64,000 nt of DNA from Novosphingobium sp. 18050 (GTDB lineage Bacteria > Pseudomonadota > Alphaproteobacteria > Sphingomonadales > Sphingomonadaceae), in contig NZ_CACSJO010000001.1 of NCBI RefSeq assembly GCF_902706195.1, positions 124,001 to 188,000 on the forward strand. The letters are read 5' to 3'. The number at the start of each line of letters is the position of its first letter. Positions within the stretch are counted from its first letter, which is position 1. Under the pieces are notes generated by a model. The model saw only the letters and a list, made by a program, of their open reading frames with translations. It was not told the origin of the DNA and did no database searches. Of this stretch, positions 13,666 through 21,607 are shown in pieces. The position numbers and the translations under genes are program-made.

Positions 13666-15123
13666 ATGTCCAACGTTCGCGTCCGCAATGTCCGCCCCAA
13701 GCCGGGCTTCGTGTTCGATGGCCATTCGGTCATGCCGGTGCCGACGCAAGACGGCCTCGCAAATGTCCTGACGGGGCGCGGCACGTCGGTGGATCGATCC
13801 ACGCACAACTTCTGGCACGGCATGTCCATGCCCGCCCAGCAGATCGAGGCGGCCTATCGGTCATCATGGCTGGTCCGACAGATCGTGGACATTCCCGCCC
13901 AGGACGAAACCCGCGCCGGCAGGGACTGGGATGCCGACGATGAACTGATTGCGAAGATCGAGGCCGAGGAAAAGCGCATCGACCTGTGGGCGAAGGTCCG
14001 GCAGGCGCGCATCCTTGGCCGGCTTGGTGGCGGCGCCCTGTTCATCAACCTGGGCGATGATCCATCCCGGCCATTGCCGGCGACCATCAAGCCGGAGCAG
14101 ATCGAGAACCTCGTCCCGCTCTACCGCTCGCAGCTGACGCTGGGCATAGCCGACGATGACGTGCTGAGCCCCTTCTTCGACGAGCCGGTGGATTTCCGCC
14201 TAAACACCGCCGCGCGGCCCCTCATCCACCGCACCCGCCTCATCTTCTTCAAGGGCCTCATGGTCCCTAGCATGCACTTCACGAACTGGGACGATAGGTT
14301 CTGGGGCGACAGCGTGGTGCAGGTCGTGAACGAGGCGGTGCAGAACGCCACCAGCGCGACATCCGGCTTCGCCAGCCTCATCGACGAGGCCAAGGTGGAC
14401 GTGTTCAAGTTCGCCAAGCTGGCTGAGACGCTGGTGCAGCCGGGCGGCGATGCGAAGATTCGCAAGCGCATCGATCTGGCTACGCAGGAGAAGTCCATCC
14501 ATCGGTCGATCAGCCTCGATGCTGACGACGCGTGGGAAACGCGCACGCTCAATTTCGCCGGCGCCAAGGACATGATCACCACGCTGATGGGCCTTGTGGC
14601 TGGTGCCGCCGACATTCCGGCGACGCGGCTGCTCGGGAAGTCGCCAGACGGCATGAACGCCACGGGTGAAGGCGACGAGCGCAACTACTTCCAAGCAGTG
14701 GCATCGCGGCAGGAAAGCGAACTGCGCCCTGCCCTCGACCAACTCGACGCCGTGGTCATGCCCAGTGCGGGCGTGCCGGACGATCTGTCGTGGAAGTTCT
14801 CGCCTCTCCAGCATCTGTCGGAGAAGGACGAGGCCGACATCGAGAACAAGGAGATGGATTCCGTATCCAAGATCGTTGGGGCGGGGCTGATCCCCGAAAG
14901 CGCGCTCTCCAAGGCCGTGCAAGGCCGAATGATCGAGAGCGGACGCTGGCCCGGCCTCAAGGAGGCGATCGAGGAAGCCGAAGCGGCGGGCGAGGAATTG
15001 CCTGACGATGACGGCGCTGACCTTGGCATAGTTCCTACCAACGGCGGAAAGGAGGCTGATCCTATATCTCCCACGACGCGGGCTCCGAGCGCGAGCCCCG
15101 AGCCCGCCCGTGCGGCTGAGTAA
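13666..15123 (+). CDS. Phage portal protein (DUF1073 family)
   Basis: 485 residues from the ATG at 13666; another in-frame ATG at 13639 would add nine residues, and neither has a Shine-Dalgarno site. Hallmarks of the DUF1073 portal family are the early SSWLVRQIVDIPAQDETRAG segment, LGRLGGGALFINLGDD, and a LLGKSPDGMNATGEGDERNYF stretch at about residues 325-345. It forms the dodecameric DNA channel at one head vertex. The family is sometimes named after the anti-CBASS protein Acb1, but no paired HxT phosphodiesterase domain is seen at the C-terminus, which is a disordered Pro/Ala tail. Overlaps the next gene by one base (TAATG). Confidence 0.92.
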   Translation: MSNVRVRNVRPKPGFVFDGHSVMPVPTQDGLANVLTGRGTSVDRSTHNFWHGMSMPAQQIEAAYRSSWLVRQIVDIPAQDETRAGRDWDADDELIAKIEAEEKRIDLWAKVRQARILGRLGGGALFINLGDDPSRPLPATIKPEQIENLVPLYRSQLTLGIADDDVLSPFFDEPVDFRLNTAARPLIHRTRLIFFKGLMVPSMHFTNWDDRFWGDSVVQVVNEAVQNATSATSGFASLIDEAKVDVFKFAKLAETLVQPGGDAKIRKRIDLATQEKSIHRSISLDADDAWETRTLNFAGAKDMITTLMGLVAGAADIPATRLLGKSPDGMNATGEGDERNYFQAVASRQESELRPALDQLDAVVMPSAGVPDDLSWKFSPLQHLSEKDEADIENKEMDSVSKIVGAGLIPESALSKAVQGRMIESGRWPGLKEAIEEAEAAGEELPDDDGADLGIVPTNGGKEADPISPTTRAPSASPEPARAAE

Positions 15124-15962
15124 TGCCCTACGACCTCGCCACCATGGCCCGCGCGAAAGGCATCCGGCGCGACATCACCGTTCGCCCTGTCGAGCCGGCG
15201 CGCGGCCCTGAGCAGGATCTGGCGAGCCTCTACCTCGCCGTCCTGAAAGCGTGGGCCCCTGACGCTATTCTGCGGGGCTACACCGGCGGACTGACAACCG
15301 ACGCACCCGCCGACCAGACCAGCGCCATCGAGGAGGCTGGCAACGTCGTTACCCGCCTGATCGCCGAGTTCACATCCGGTTTGCGTGGCTGGATCGTCCG
15401 TGCTGAGCAGGTCCATCGTTCGCGCTGGGCCGCCGCGGTAAAGTCGTCCACCGACATTGACTTGTCCATGGTGTTGAGCGGCTACGAGGTCCAGGAGACG
15501 CTCGACGTGTTCCTCGACCGCAATGTCGCCTTGGTTCGGAACGTGAGCGACCAAGCGCGCGGGCGGATCGCGGACGCGGTGTTCAAGGGCTACCAAGAGC
15601 GGCAACCTGCGCATGAAGTGGCGAAGGAAATCCGCGAGGCGACCGGTCTTGCCCGTGATCGATCGGTGCGGATCGCCTCGGATCAGAATTCGAAGCTCTC
15701 GGCCGCGCTAGACCGCGAGCGCCAGGCGGAGGCAGGCATCGATCTGTTCCGCTGGCGGCACAGTGGCAAGCTGCACCCACGCCAGCCTCACCTCCACCGC
15801 AATGGCAATATCTATGATCGCGCATCGGGCAAGCAGGTCAACGCCGATGGGTCGAAAATGGCCGGCGAGACAGTGGCGCGTGGGGACTTCCCCGGAGAGC
15901 AGCCTTATTGCGGCTGTAGGGCCCAGGCTTATTTGCCGCTGATGGGTGAACTTGGGATTTAG
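15123..15962 (+). CDS. Mu-F-like minor head protein
   Basis: 279 residues, starting in a TAATG overlap with the portal gene. The C-terminal 120 residues match the phage Mu gpF / SPP1 gp7 minor head fold: VAKEIREATGLARDRSVRIASDQ, then FRWRHSGKLHPRQPHLHRNG, then PGEQPYCGCRAQAYLP. The His and Cys residues near the end are typical. It is expected inside the head next to the portal, helping assembly and possibly leaving with the DNA. Portal then gpF-like order is standard. Copy 2 of the CCGTCCGTAG motif follows the stop. Confidence 0.9.
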   Translation: MPYDLATMARAKGIRRDITVRPVEPARGPEQDLASLYLAVLKAWAPDAILRGYTGGLTTDAPADQTSAIEEAGNVVTRLIAEFTSGLRGWIVRAEQVHRSRWAAAVKSSTDIDLSMVLSGYEVQETLDVFLDRNVALVRNVSDQARGRIADAVFKGYQERQPAHEVAKEIREATGLARDRSVRIASDQNSKLSAALDRERQAEAGIDLFRWRHSGKLHPRQPHLHRNGNIYDRASGKQVNADGSKMAGETVARGDFPGEQPYCGCRAQAYLPLMGELGI

Positions 15963-15965
15963 CTA

Positions 15966-15978
15966 CCGTCCGTAGAGC
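15966..15978 (+). repeat. CCGTCCGTAGMGC motif, copy 2
   Basis: CCGTCCGTAGAGC, an exact match, three bases after the stop of the gpF-like gene. The core begins 41 bases before the ATG at 16008. Confidence 0.7.
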
Positions 15979-16007
15979 TGCCCACGCATCGCACGCACAA
16001 CGCCGGG

Positions 16008-17105
16008 ATGGTGCAGCTAACTGACACTCTCGCCGCAACCGCAATCGCCCGCATCTGTGCGGATGGAAGCCTCGTCGCCGATGTGCGCGGTGCTCGCGTC
16101 GGCATCCAGACCTACAGTCCTTCCGAAGCCGGCGCCCCCGACACGTTCAAGGGCAGTGTCGTGCGGGTGTATCGCCCAGCTGACGAGGTGTTTAGCCGCG
16201 ACAGCCTAGCGTCGTTCGCAGCCGCACCCGTCACCATCAACCACCCCGCCGAAATGGTCGATGCCTCCAACTGGAAGCGCCATGGTGTGGGCGAGATCAA
16301 CGGCGATATCGCCCGCGACGGCGAGTTCGTTCGCGTTCCGCTGATCGTGCGTGACGCTGCTGCGGTCGAGAAGGTCCGCACCAGCCACAAGCAACTCTCG
16401 ATGGGCTACACCTGCACGCTCGACTGGACGCCCGGCACTTCTGCCGATGGCGAAGCCTACGACGCTGTGCAGCGCGATATCCGCATCAACCATATCGCCG
16501 CAGTGCCGGCCGCACGGGGCGGGCCGGAACTCAAAATCAGCGACGAACGCACGCCCCCGGAGAAGCCTACGATGAAGATCAAGATCGGCGACGCCGAAGT
16601 CGATGCGACCAACGGTGAGGCCGTTCGGATCGCAGTCGATGCGCTCAACACCAAGCTGGCGGATGCGCAGACCCGCGCGACCGCGGCGGAAACGAACCTC
16701 GCGACCACGGCCACCGCCGTAGCCACCAAGGATACCGAGATCGCCACCCTCACCCAGAAGCTGGCTGACGCTGCCATGACCCCGGCCAAGCTGCGTGATG
16801 CTGCGAAGGCCTACGCGGGCGTTTGCGGGAAGGCCAAGGCGCTGGGTGTCACGTTCGCCGAAGACGCCGACGGCGAGGCCATCATGAAGTCCGTCGTCGA
16901 CGCCAAAATGGGTGACACTGCAAAGGGTTGGACCGGCGACCAGATCGCAGCCTCGTTCGCCGTGCTGACCAAGGACGCCAAGGTCGAGGCCTTCGATGCC
17001 TCAGCCTTCAAAGGCGGGCTGCAGAGCGTTGGTGACGCCGCAATCCAAGCCGAAGACGCCGCTTACACCCGCATGGTCGGTCGCCTGACCGGCAAGGCCG
17101 CATAA
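16008..17105 (+). CDS. DUF2213 capsid maturation protease / scaffold
   Basis: 365 residues. The N-terminal 180 fit DUF2213: a FKGSVVRVYRPADEVF start, then PVTINHPAEMVDASNW, and a SMGYTCTLDW strand, with His and Ser residues suited to a prohead protease. From about 190 to 275 the protein is an Ala/Thr-rich coiled coil, the expected scaffold part; the C-terminal 80 residues form a separate helical domain. Protease and scaffold in one chain is common in this phage type. There is no clear Shine-Dalgarno site, unlike the next two genes; instead a CCGTCCGTAG motif starts 42 bases upstream. Confidence 0.85.
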   Translation: MVQLTDTLAATAIARICADGSLVADVRGARVGIQTYSPSEAGAPDTFKGSVVRVYRPADEVFSRDSLASFAAAPVTINHPAEMVDASNWKRHGVGEINGDIARDGEFVRVPLIVRDAAAVEKVRTSHKQLSMGYTCTLDWTPGTSADGEAYDAVQRDIRINHIAAVPAARGGPELKISDERTPPEKPTMKIKIGDAEVDATNGEAVRIAVDALNTKLADAQTRATAAETNLATTATAVATKDTEIATLTQKLADAAMTPAKLRDAAKAYAGVCGKAKALGVTFAEDADGEAIMKSVVDAKMGDTAKGWTGDQIAASFAVLTKDAKVEAFDASAFKGGLQSVGDAAIQAEDAAYTRMVGRLTGKAA

Positions 17106-17118
17106 GGAGGATCGAACC

Positions 17119-17571
17119 ATGCCCCCGCTTCAGACTGTCTTCACCGATCGCCCCGCGCCCTACGCCAAGGGTCGCCGCGTCAACATGGAAGAGTGGAACA
17201 CCATCACCTGCCTCGCGCAGGTTGCCGGAATCGGCATCGGCGAGCCTGTCCAGGACGGCACCACCGGTGAACAGGCCGCCCCATTCACCACCGGCAAGTT
17301 CCGCGGCATCACCGAATGGACCCCGGACTGCACCGAGGCCGGGGTGTTCCCGATCAACGCCAACATGCCCGCCTGCGAAAGCGGTGTGATCGGCGGCGGC
17401 GCCTACCAGACCTGCACCAAGCGCACGCCGGTGTACTGGAACGCCGCCAATAAGGGCTACACCAGCACCGCTGGCAGCAACACCCTCATCCCGAACGCCG
17501 AGTTCGACGCCACGGTGTCGGCCGGCGGCATTGTCCCCATCCGCGTTCGTCGCATCCCGCCCGCCGCGTAA
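17119..17571 (+). CDS. Capsid cement/decoration protein (Gp24-like)
   Basis: 150 residues with a perfect AAGGAGG ribosome site. The sequence is beta-rich with many Gly and Thr (GIGIGEPVQDGTTGEQAAPF, then EFDATVSAGGIVPIRVRRI), as in structural cement proteins that trimerise on the capsid surface. Its place between the DUF2213 protease/scaffold and the major capsid gene supports this. Three cysteines (about residues 35, 75 and 90) are unusual for a decoration protein. Confidence 0.75.
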   Translation: MPPLQTVFTDRPAPYAKGRRVNMEEWNTITCLAQVAGIGIGEPVQDGTTGEQAAPFTTGKFRGITEWTPDCTEAGVFPINANMPACESGVIGGGAYQTCTKRTPVYWNAANKGYTSTAGSNTLIPNAEFDATVSAGGIVPIRVRRIPPAA

Positions 17572-17585
17572 TCGGAGTCCTATAG

Positions 17586-18578
17586 ATGAACATCAATATG
17601 CAGGACGCGGCGCAGGTCTTCAGCTTCGCCACCCAGGCAAGCCGGATCGTCAACGCACGCGTCTACGAGATCGAATATCCCGAAATGGATATCGCCTCTC
17701 TCGTGACCGTCGACACCAGCCTGCCCGAATGGGTGAGCGGCGTTGATACGCTCATCGGCGACAAGGTGGGCAAAGCCGAATGGCAGTCGGGTTCCGCCAA
17801 GGACATCCCCCTCGCCGAAGTAAACCTGAACAAGGTCGGTATCGACTTCGACATGTACGCCATCGGCTACCAGTGGAACGTCGAGGAGCTGGGCAAGGCG
17901 CAGTTTCAGGGTTACCCGCTGACCGAGCGCAAGGCGGGCGCCGCTCGCTTCGGTTCTCAGGTGTTCATGTGGGACAACCTGCTGATCGGCTCTGCCGTGA
18001 AGGGCTGGACCGGTTTGGTCAACAGCAGCTACGTCACCCCAATTGCGCTGCCTGCCGATGGCACTGACGGCACGTCAGTATGGGTCACCGGTCCGGCAAC
18101 CGCCCCGGTTGGCAACAAAACCGCTGTTCAGATCGTCCGGGACGTGAATATCCTGCTGCTGGGCGCGCCCGGCCCGGGCCGCGTCATCAAGAATACGCTG
18201 CTGCTGCCCGACGCCGCGCTCGATTACATGGTCGCCACTCCCTACGGCGTGACCAGCCCCAACCTGTCGATCATGCAGTACATCATGGCGAACAACGAGT
18301 ACACGCGCCGCACCGGTCAGCAGCTCGTCATCCGTTCGCTCGATGAACTGAAGAACAAGGCTACGGTGGGTATCGCCGGCGGCGGGCGCGCAGTCGCCTA
18401 TCGCAACGATCCCGACATGCTCAAGCTGTGGATGCCGATGCCCTATCGCTTCCTCCCGGTCTACCAGGATGGCCCGCTGAACTTCACGGTCCCCGGTATC
18501 GCCCGCACGGGTCCGCTCGATATCATGCGCCCGAACGCGATCAGCTACGGCGATGCGGTCACGCCCGTTCCGGCCTGA
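17586..18578 (+). CDS. Major capsid protein (DUF2184 family)
   Basis: 330 residues with a GGAGTCC ribosome site. It matches the DUF2184 major capsid family: VFSFATQASRIVNARVYEIEYPEM near the start, then SVDTLIGD-like and EWQSGSAKDIPLAEVNL strands, the YQWNVEELGKAQFQG helix, and a C-terminal FTVPGIARTGPLDIMRPNAI segment. HK97 fold is expected. It should be the most abundant late product. A good intrinsic terminator follows at 18603-18630, which would make this a highly expressed 3' end with only partial read-through into connector and tail genes. Confidence 0.93.
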   Translation: MNINMQDAAQVFSFATQASRIVNARVYEIEYPEMDIASLVTVDTSLPEWVSGVDTLIGDKVGKAEWQSGSAKDIPLAEVNLNKVGIDFDMYAIGYQWNVEELGKAQFQGYPLTERKAGAARFGSQVFMWDNLLIGSAVKGWTGLVNSSYVTPIALPADGTDGTSVWVTGPATAPVGNKTAVQIVRDVNILLLGAPGPGRVIKNTLLLPDAALDYMVATPYGVTSPNLSIMQYIMANNEYTRRTGQQLVIRSLDELKNKATVGIAGGGRAVAYRNDPDMLKLWMPMPYRFLPVYQDGPLNFTVPGIARTGPLDIMRPNAISYGDAVTPVPA

Positions 18579-18602
18579 TCGGTCGGAGCCTAAAATATCC
18601 GA

Positions 18603-18630
18603 GGCCCGCCTTTAACCGGGCGGGCCTTTT
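18603..18630 (+). terminator. Intrinsic terminator after capsid gene
   Basis: GGCCCGCC (18603-18610) and GGCGGGCC (18619-18626) form an 8-bp GC stem with an 8-base loop, followed by TTTTCG. It lies 25 bases after the capsid stop within an otherwise continuous late operon, so it should attenuate and not fully stop transcription. Confidence 0.85.
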
Positions 18631-18645
18631 CGTTGGAGCGGCTGA

Positions 18646-18831
18646 ATGCACGAAATCAAAAACCTGACGAACTCGCCCCAGGATCTGGAATCGTTGGAGG
18701 GGGTCAAGCGACTGCCCGCAATGGGGTCGGTGAAGGGCAAGTTTGAACCGGAATACCTGGAAGCCCTTCGCGGCGCCGGGATGTATGAGGTCGCCGAGGT
18801 AAAGGGACCCGGCCGTCCGAAGAAGGACTGA
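18646..18831 (+). CDS. Small hypothetical structural-region protein
   Basis: 61 residues (MHEIKNLTNSPQDLESLEGVKRLP), starting 16 bases after the capsid terminator with GGAG upstream. The sequence has a short beta-rich part, then KFEPEYLEALRGAGMYEV and a basic tail GPGRPKKD. Small proteins of this shape sit after major capsid genes in many siphoviruses. Function unknown; it may be a head-completion accessory. Confidence 0.7.
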   Translation: MHEIKNLTNSPQDLESLEGVKRLPAMGSVKGKFEPEYLEALRGAGMYEVAEVKGPGRPKKD

Positions 18832-18834
18832 CTT

Positions 18835-19266
18835 ATGGCCTACACGCCGCCCACCCGCACCGACTTCATCGCGATCTACCCCCTCTTCGCCGACGTCACC
18901 GAGCCGGCGTACGCCCACTGGTCGACTGAGGCCGTCCGGCGCATCGGCCACCTTGAGGGATGCCTGGCTGACGGTATGAACACCGCCGTCATGCTCGCGA
19001 TCGCGCACCTGCTCACCAAGGCGGGCATCGGCACCGGCACCGACGCGCAAATGGCGGCTCAGGGCGCGTCGGGCTTCAAGTCGATGAAGTCAGGTTCGCT
19101 CAGCCTAGAGCGCTTCGACAACGCGGCATCCTCGTCAGGTGGCGACTGGGCTACCACCAGCTACGGCATCGAACTGTGGCCCATGCTGGGCTCCTGTGTC
19201 GCCGGCCCTATCGTATCATCGACCGGCACCCTGCCCTGCATCGCCGCATTCGGCAGGAACTGGTGA
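18835..19266 (+). CDS. Head-tail connector, DUF4054 family
   Basis: 143 residues, starting three bases after the preceding stop. It fits DUF4054 adaptors: an N-terminal YTPPTRTDFIAIYPLFADVTEPAYAHWSTEA helix pair, a helix with MNTAVMLAIAHLLT, a GFKSMKSGSLSLERFD strand and SYGIELWPMLG. These proteins bind below the portal as the first head-completion ring, like HK97 gp6. Position after the capsid and before other connectors agrees. Confidence 0.85.
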   Translation: MAYTPPTRTDFIAIYPLFADVTEPAYAHWSTEAVRRIGHLEGCLADGMNTAVMLAIAHLLTKAGIGTGTDAQMAAQGASGFKSMKSGSLSLERFDNAASSSGGDWATTSYGIELWPMLGSCVAGPIVSSTGTLPCIAAFGRNW

Positions 19267-19267
19267 C

Positions 19268-19624
19268 ATGGGGCTTCTCGACGGGGGCCTTGCCTCCATC
19301 TTCAACGCTGCGTTCTCGGGCATCTACCTGCCCGCCACGCTCCATGCTGGCACTGGTGAGCCGATCTACGGGCCGGGCGGCACCATCACCGGATACGAAG
19401 GCGGCGATACGCCGTGCAAGGCCCAGGTAGACGCTGCGACCGATGCGATGCGGCGGGCCGATGGTTTCGCCGAAGGTGATTGCCGGGTTATCGTTCTGGC
19501 CGTCGGCGTGGGCGAGATCACCTCGGACCATGAGATCAGCGTCAAGGGCGTGCGGTATCGGCTGATGGCAGCTGAGCTGGATGCGGCCGCCAGTCACTGG
19601 GTTTGCAGGGGGCGGAGGGCCTGA
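19268..19624 (+). CDS. Head-tail joining protein candidate
   Basis: 118 residues from the ATG at 19268, one base after the DUF4054 stop; the longer upstream frame overlaps that gene and is rejected. Sequence features are an N-terminal SIFNAAFSGIYLPATLHAG segment, a beta-rich middle (IYGPGGTITGYEGGDTPCKAQVD), and a C-terminal VKGVRYRLMAAELDAAASHWVCRGR. This shape is typical of the stopper-like proteins encoded at this position. No specific family is certain. A 119-base A/T-rich gap and a cargo gene follow. Confidence 0.7.
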   Translation: MGLLDGGLASIFNAAFSGIYLPATLHAGTGEPIYGPGGTITGYEGGDTPCKAQVDAATDAMRRADGFAEGDCRVIVLAVGVGEITSDHEISVKGVRYRLMAAELDAAASHWVCRGRRA

Positions 19625-19743
19625 CACTGAGCATACCTGTAATAATGTTCAGTCCAACTAGAACCCATTTATCGTTGTTTAAATACAGTTGATCCATAGA
19701 CCGCCCCGGTAAGCGAGCGAATCAACGTAAGCGGGGGCTTCAT

Positions 19744-20670
19744 ATGAGATACGTTTTCGGGGCGATTACGCCTGTGATTTTTTGTGCGCTTGGCGGGCAG
19801 GCCATGGCAGCGCCGAAATTGCTCATCCAGCCTATCCAAACGGCGGAAGAATCGATCCGCTACAATCACGGCGTGCCGACGGTTGATCAGGTATCCGTCG
19901 GGGGGTCCGTACAGGTCCGCCCAGCGCCGATCGATCACGGCAGCTTGGCCTTCAACGTGGCCGTTTTCAACGACGGCAAGCAAAGCGCCAACCTCGATGT
20001 CACCAGCTTCACGCTCACGTCGAATGGTGTAACCGTCGCGGCTATGACGGTGGACACATTGGAGAAGAAGGCCAAAAGCCGCGCGATGTGGACGCAGATC
20101 GGCCTTGCGGCTGTCGGCGGCTTGGGCGCAGCAGCGGCAGCTTCGCAGCGGGACACCTATCGCAGCACCCTCTACACTCCACGCGGCGCCTACCACCACG
20201 TCTACAGCGCGCCATCGGTAGCGGGACAGATACAGGCGACGGCGATCGCGGCCGGCACTGGAATAGGCATCGCTACCATCCAAAGCCGCCTTGACCAGAA
20301 GCTTGAGGAGCTAGGCGAGGACGTGATCCAGATGACAACCGTGTCGCCAGGCGAAAGCTACGCTGGCATGATCGTCTTCGAAAAGGTGAAGCTCACCGCC
20401 CTGCCCGCCCAGGTCACGATGACGGTGAATTGGAACGGCATCGCCTACCCGTTCACATTCCAGGTCGCCAAGCCGGGGACGCCCGCGCCTCTCTTCAAGC
20501 CCATCGAGGCGGCAGCGATCCCGACAGCAGAAATTGGCGCCGCTCAAATCGTGCCAACCGTGGATGTCGCCGCGCCGGCAGCTCCTCCAGTCGTCCCTGC
20601 TGCGGCGACGGCGAACGTCCTGGAAAAAAGCAGAACGCCTTCGCTTATGAATTCGTCGCTGCTTCAATAA
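19744..20670 (+). CDS. Secreted Gly-rich cargo protein (moron)
   Basis: 308 residues with an N-terminal Sec signal (MRYVFGAITPVIFCALGGQAMA-A, cleavage near residue 22). The mature part has a beta-rich domain, then two Gly/Ala-rich helices (IGLAAVGGLGAAAAAS at about 115-130 and ATAIAAGTGIGIATIQ at about 165-180) that could lie in a membrane or pack as glycine zippers, another beta domain, and a Pro/Ala-rich tail. Its A/T-rich upstream region, separate ribosome site and position between connector genes mark it as a moron. A hairpin and copy 3 of the CCGTCCGTAG motif follow. It may change the host envelope or block superinfection; function unproven. Confidence 0.72.
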   Translation: MRYVFGAITPVIFCALGGQAMAAPKLLIQPIQTAEESIRYNHGVPTVDQVSVGGSVQVRPAPIDHGSLAFNVAVFNDGKQSANLDVTSFTLTSNGVTVAAMTVDTLEKKAKSRAMWTQIGLAAVGGLGAAAAASQRDTYRSTLYTPRGAYHHVYSAPSVAGQIQATAIAAGTGIGIATIQSRLDQKLEELGEDVIQMTTVSPGESYAGMIVFEKVKLTALPAQVTMTVNWNGIAYPFTFQVAKPGTPAPLFKPIEAAAIPTAEIGAAQIVPTVDVAAPAAPPVVPAAATANVLEKSRTPSLMNSSLLQ

Positions 20671-20681
20671 TATCTATGCGT

Positions 20682-20705
20682 GGGGCGGTTCGCGACAGCC
20701 GCCCC
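20682..20705 (+). terminator. Hairpin after cargo gene
   Basis: GGGGCGG (20682-20688) pairs with CCGCCCC (20699-20705) around a 10-base loop, 12 bases after the cargo stop. There is no T run, so it would be a weak terminator at best or an mRNA end stabiliser. The CCGTCCGTA motif begins two bases beyond it. Confidence 0.45.
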
Positions 20706-20706
20706 G

Positions 20707-20719
20707 CCGTCCGTATGAT
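20707..20719 (+). repeat. CCGTCCGTAGMGC motif, copy 3 (truncated)
   Basis: CCGTCCGTATGAT keeps the first nine bases only. The core begins 67 bases before the ATG at 20775, one of the two long-spacing copies. It follows the hairpin that ends the cargo gene. Confidence 0.55.
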
Positions 20720-20774
20720 CTTCAATTCACTCGATCAATATTTCCGCTTTCGGTGAAACGATAGGCGGCGACCG

Positions 20775-21188
20775 ATGGCTAAGTTCACTGGGAGGGATGC
20801 CCACCTAAAACGCCTCCGCAACATGACGCTGGGCATGCGCAAAGAAGCCAGCAAGCTCATCTACACCCTTGCCGACATGCACGCGATCGAGGCGGCCATC
20901 AGCATCACAACGGGCGCGGTGTCGGGCAAGAACCACGTTGCATCCAAGCCATTCGAGGCTCCCAACTCAGATACCCATGTCTTGGACAGGTCCGTACACG
21001 TCGAGAAGACCGGGCCGCTGACCGCGCAGTCGATCGCCGATGCGCCATATGCCGTTCGCCTGGAGTTCGGTGACGACAAGATCGTTGAGCGTCCCTTCAT
21101 GCGACCGGCGGCAACCAAGGTCAAAAAGGCCGTCGACAAACTGGCAAAGGCTGGCGTGCGCCGCATCAATCGCGGCGGCAAGCTGTAG
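20775..21188 (+). CDS. HK97 gp10-like head-tail connector
   Basis: 137 residues. Layout matches HK97 gp10 family proteins: an N-terminal helix (HLKRLRNMTLGMRKEASKLIYTLADM), a central strand region with DRSVHVEKTGPLTAQSIADAPYAVRLEFGDD, and the conserved RPFMRPAATKVKKAV near the C-terminus. It joins the head stopper to the tail. The order DUF4054, stopper, gp10-like, tail completion is the normal one, interrupted here only by the cargo gene. Copy 4 of the CCGTCCGTAG motif follows the stop. Confidence 0.88.
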   Translation: MAKFTGRDAHLKRLRNMTLGMRKEASKLIYTLADMHAIEAAISITTGAVSGKNHVASKPFEAPNSDTHVLDRSVHVEKTGPLTAQSIADAPYAVRLEFGDDKIVERPFMRPAATKVKKAVDKLAKAGVRRINRGGKL

Positions 21189-21189
21189 C

Positions 21190-21202
21190 CCGTCCGTAGC
21201 GC
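21190..21202 (+). repeat. CCGTCCGTAGMGC motif, copy 4
   Basis: CCGTCCGTAGCGC, an exact match, begins two bases past the gp10-like stop codon. The core begins 41 bases before the ATG at 21232. Confidence 0.7.
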
Positions 21203-21231
21203 ATTGGCGCCGCAACCTGCCCTATCTCGCC

Positions 21232-21552
21232 ATGACCCGCCGCATCACCTTCACGGCCGACTACAACCATCGTTGGCCCTCGCGCGCTGTGACGCACTTC
21301 CGAGCCGGGCAGACCTGCACTGTCAAACCGGAGGTTCGCGACGCAGCTATAGCCAAGGGTAAGGCGACAGAGTCCGCCGAACCTGCTACCCGTGGTGGCG
21401 ATGGGAAAACGGCTCGACGTAAATCGACTGGGCGAGTGGCTGGACGCGGTCCTGATGCGGGTCGACGAGAGCTTGGGTGGGATGAACGGCGATCTGATGT
21501 GGGCGCTGGGGTCGGCGATGACCTTCCCGTCGTACCTGATGCCAGCGAATGA
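21232..21552 (+). CDS. Small basic phage protein, C-terminus overlapped
   Basis: 106 residues if read to the stop at 21552. The first 45-50 (MTRRITFTADYNHRWPSRAV..., ending near AAIAKGKATESA) look like a normal small phage protein, with G/C-rich third positions. From about 21400 on, third-position bias disappears from this frame and appears in the frame of the next gene (21401-21607). So the functional part may end near residue 55, with the rest a read-through, or a frameshift may have removed an earlier stop. The end overlaps the next-but-one gene by ATGA. There is no clear ribosome site; motif copy 4 lies upstream. Confidence 0.55.
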   Translation: MTRRITFTADYNHRWPSRAVTHFRAGQTCTVKPEVRDAAIAKGKATESAEPATRGGDGKTARRKSTGRVAGRGPDAGRRELGWDERRSDVGAGVGDDLPVVPDASE

Positions 21553-21607
21553 CGATCAGCCCGACACTGATCGCCCGGCAAACGATCCTCGACGCGATCC
21601 AGGCTGA
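21401..21607 (+). CDS. Small helical phage protein in overlapping frame
   Basis: 68 residues from the ATG at 21401. The sequence (MGKRLDVNRLGEWLDAVLMR, then VDESLGGMNGDLMWALGSAM) is a well-formed amphipathic protein and its third codon positions are nearly all G or C up to about 21550, unlike the competing frame. It lies wholly inside the spans of two other frames, 21232-21552 and 21549-21956. The last 19 residues overlap the next gene and are Asp/Pro-rich. Likely real; function unknown, perhaps tail completion. Confidence 0.6.
   Translation: MGKRLDVNRLGEWLDAVLMRVDESLGGMNGDLMWALGSAMTFPSYLMPANDDQPDTDRPANDPRRDPG

Noticed and set aside
13666..15123. Portal protein as an anti-CBASS Acb1 enzyme
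   Set aside because: DUF1073 portals are sometimes named after Acb1. Two HxT triplets occur (LIHRT and MHFT), but they are only about 20 residues apart inside the portal core, not the separated pair of a 2H phosphodiesterase.
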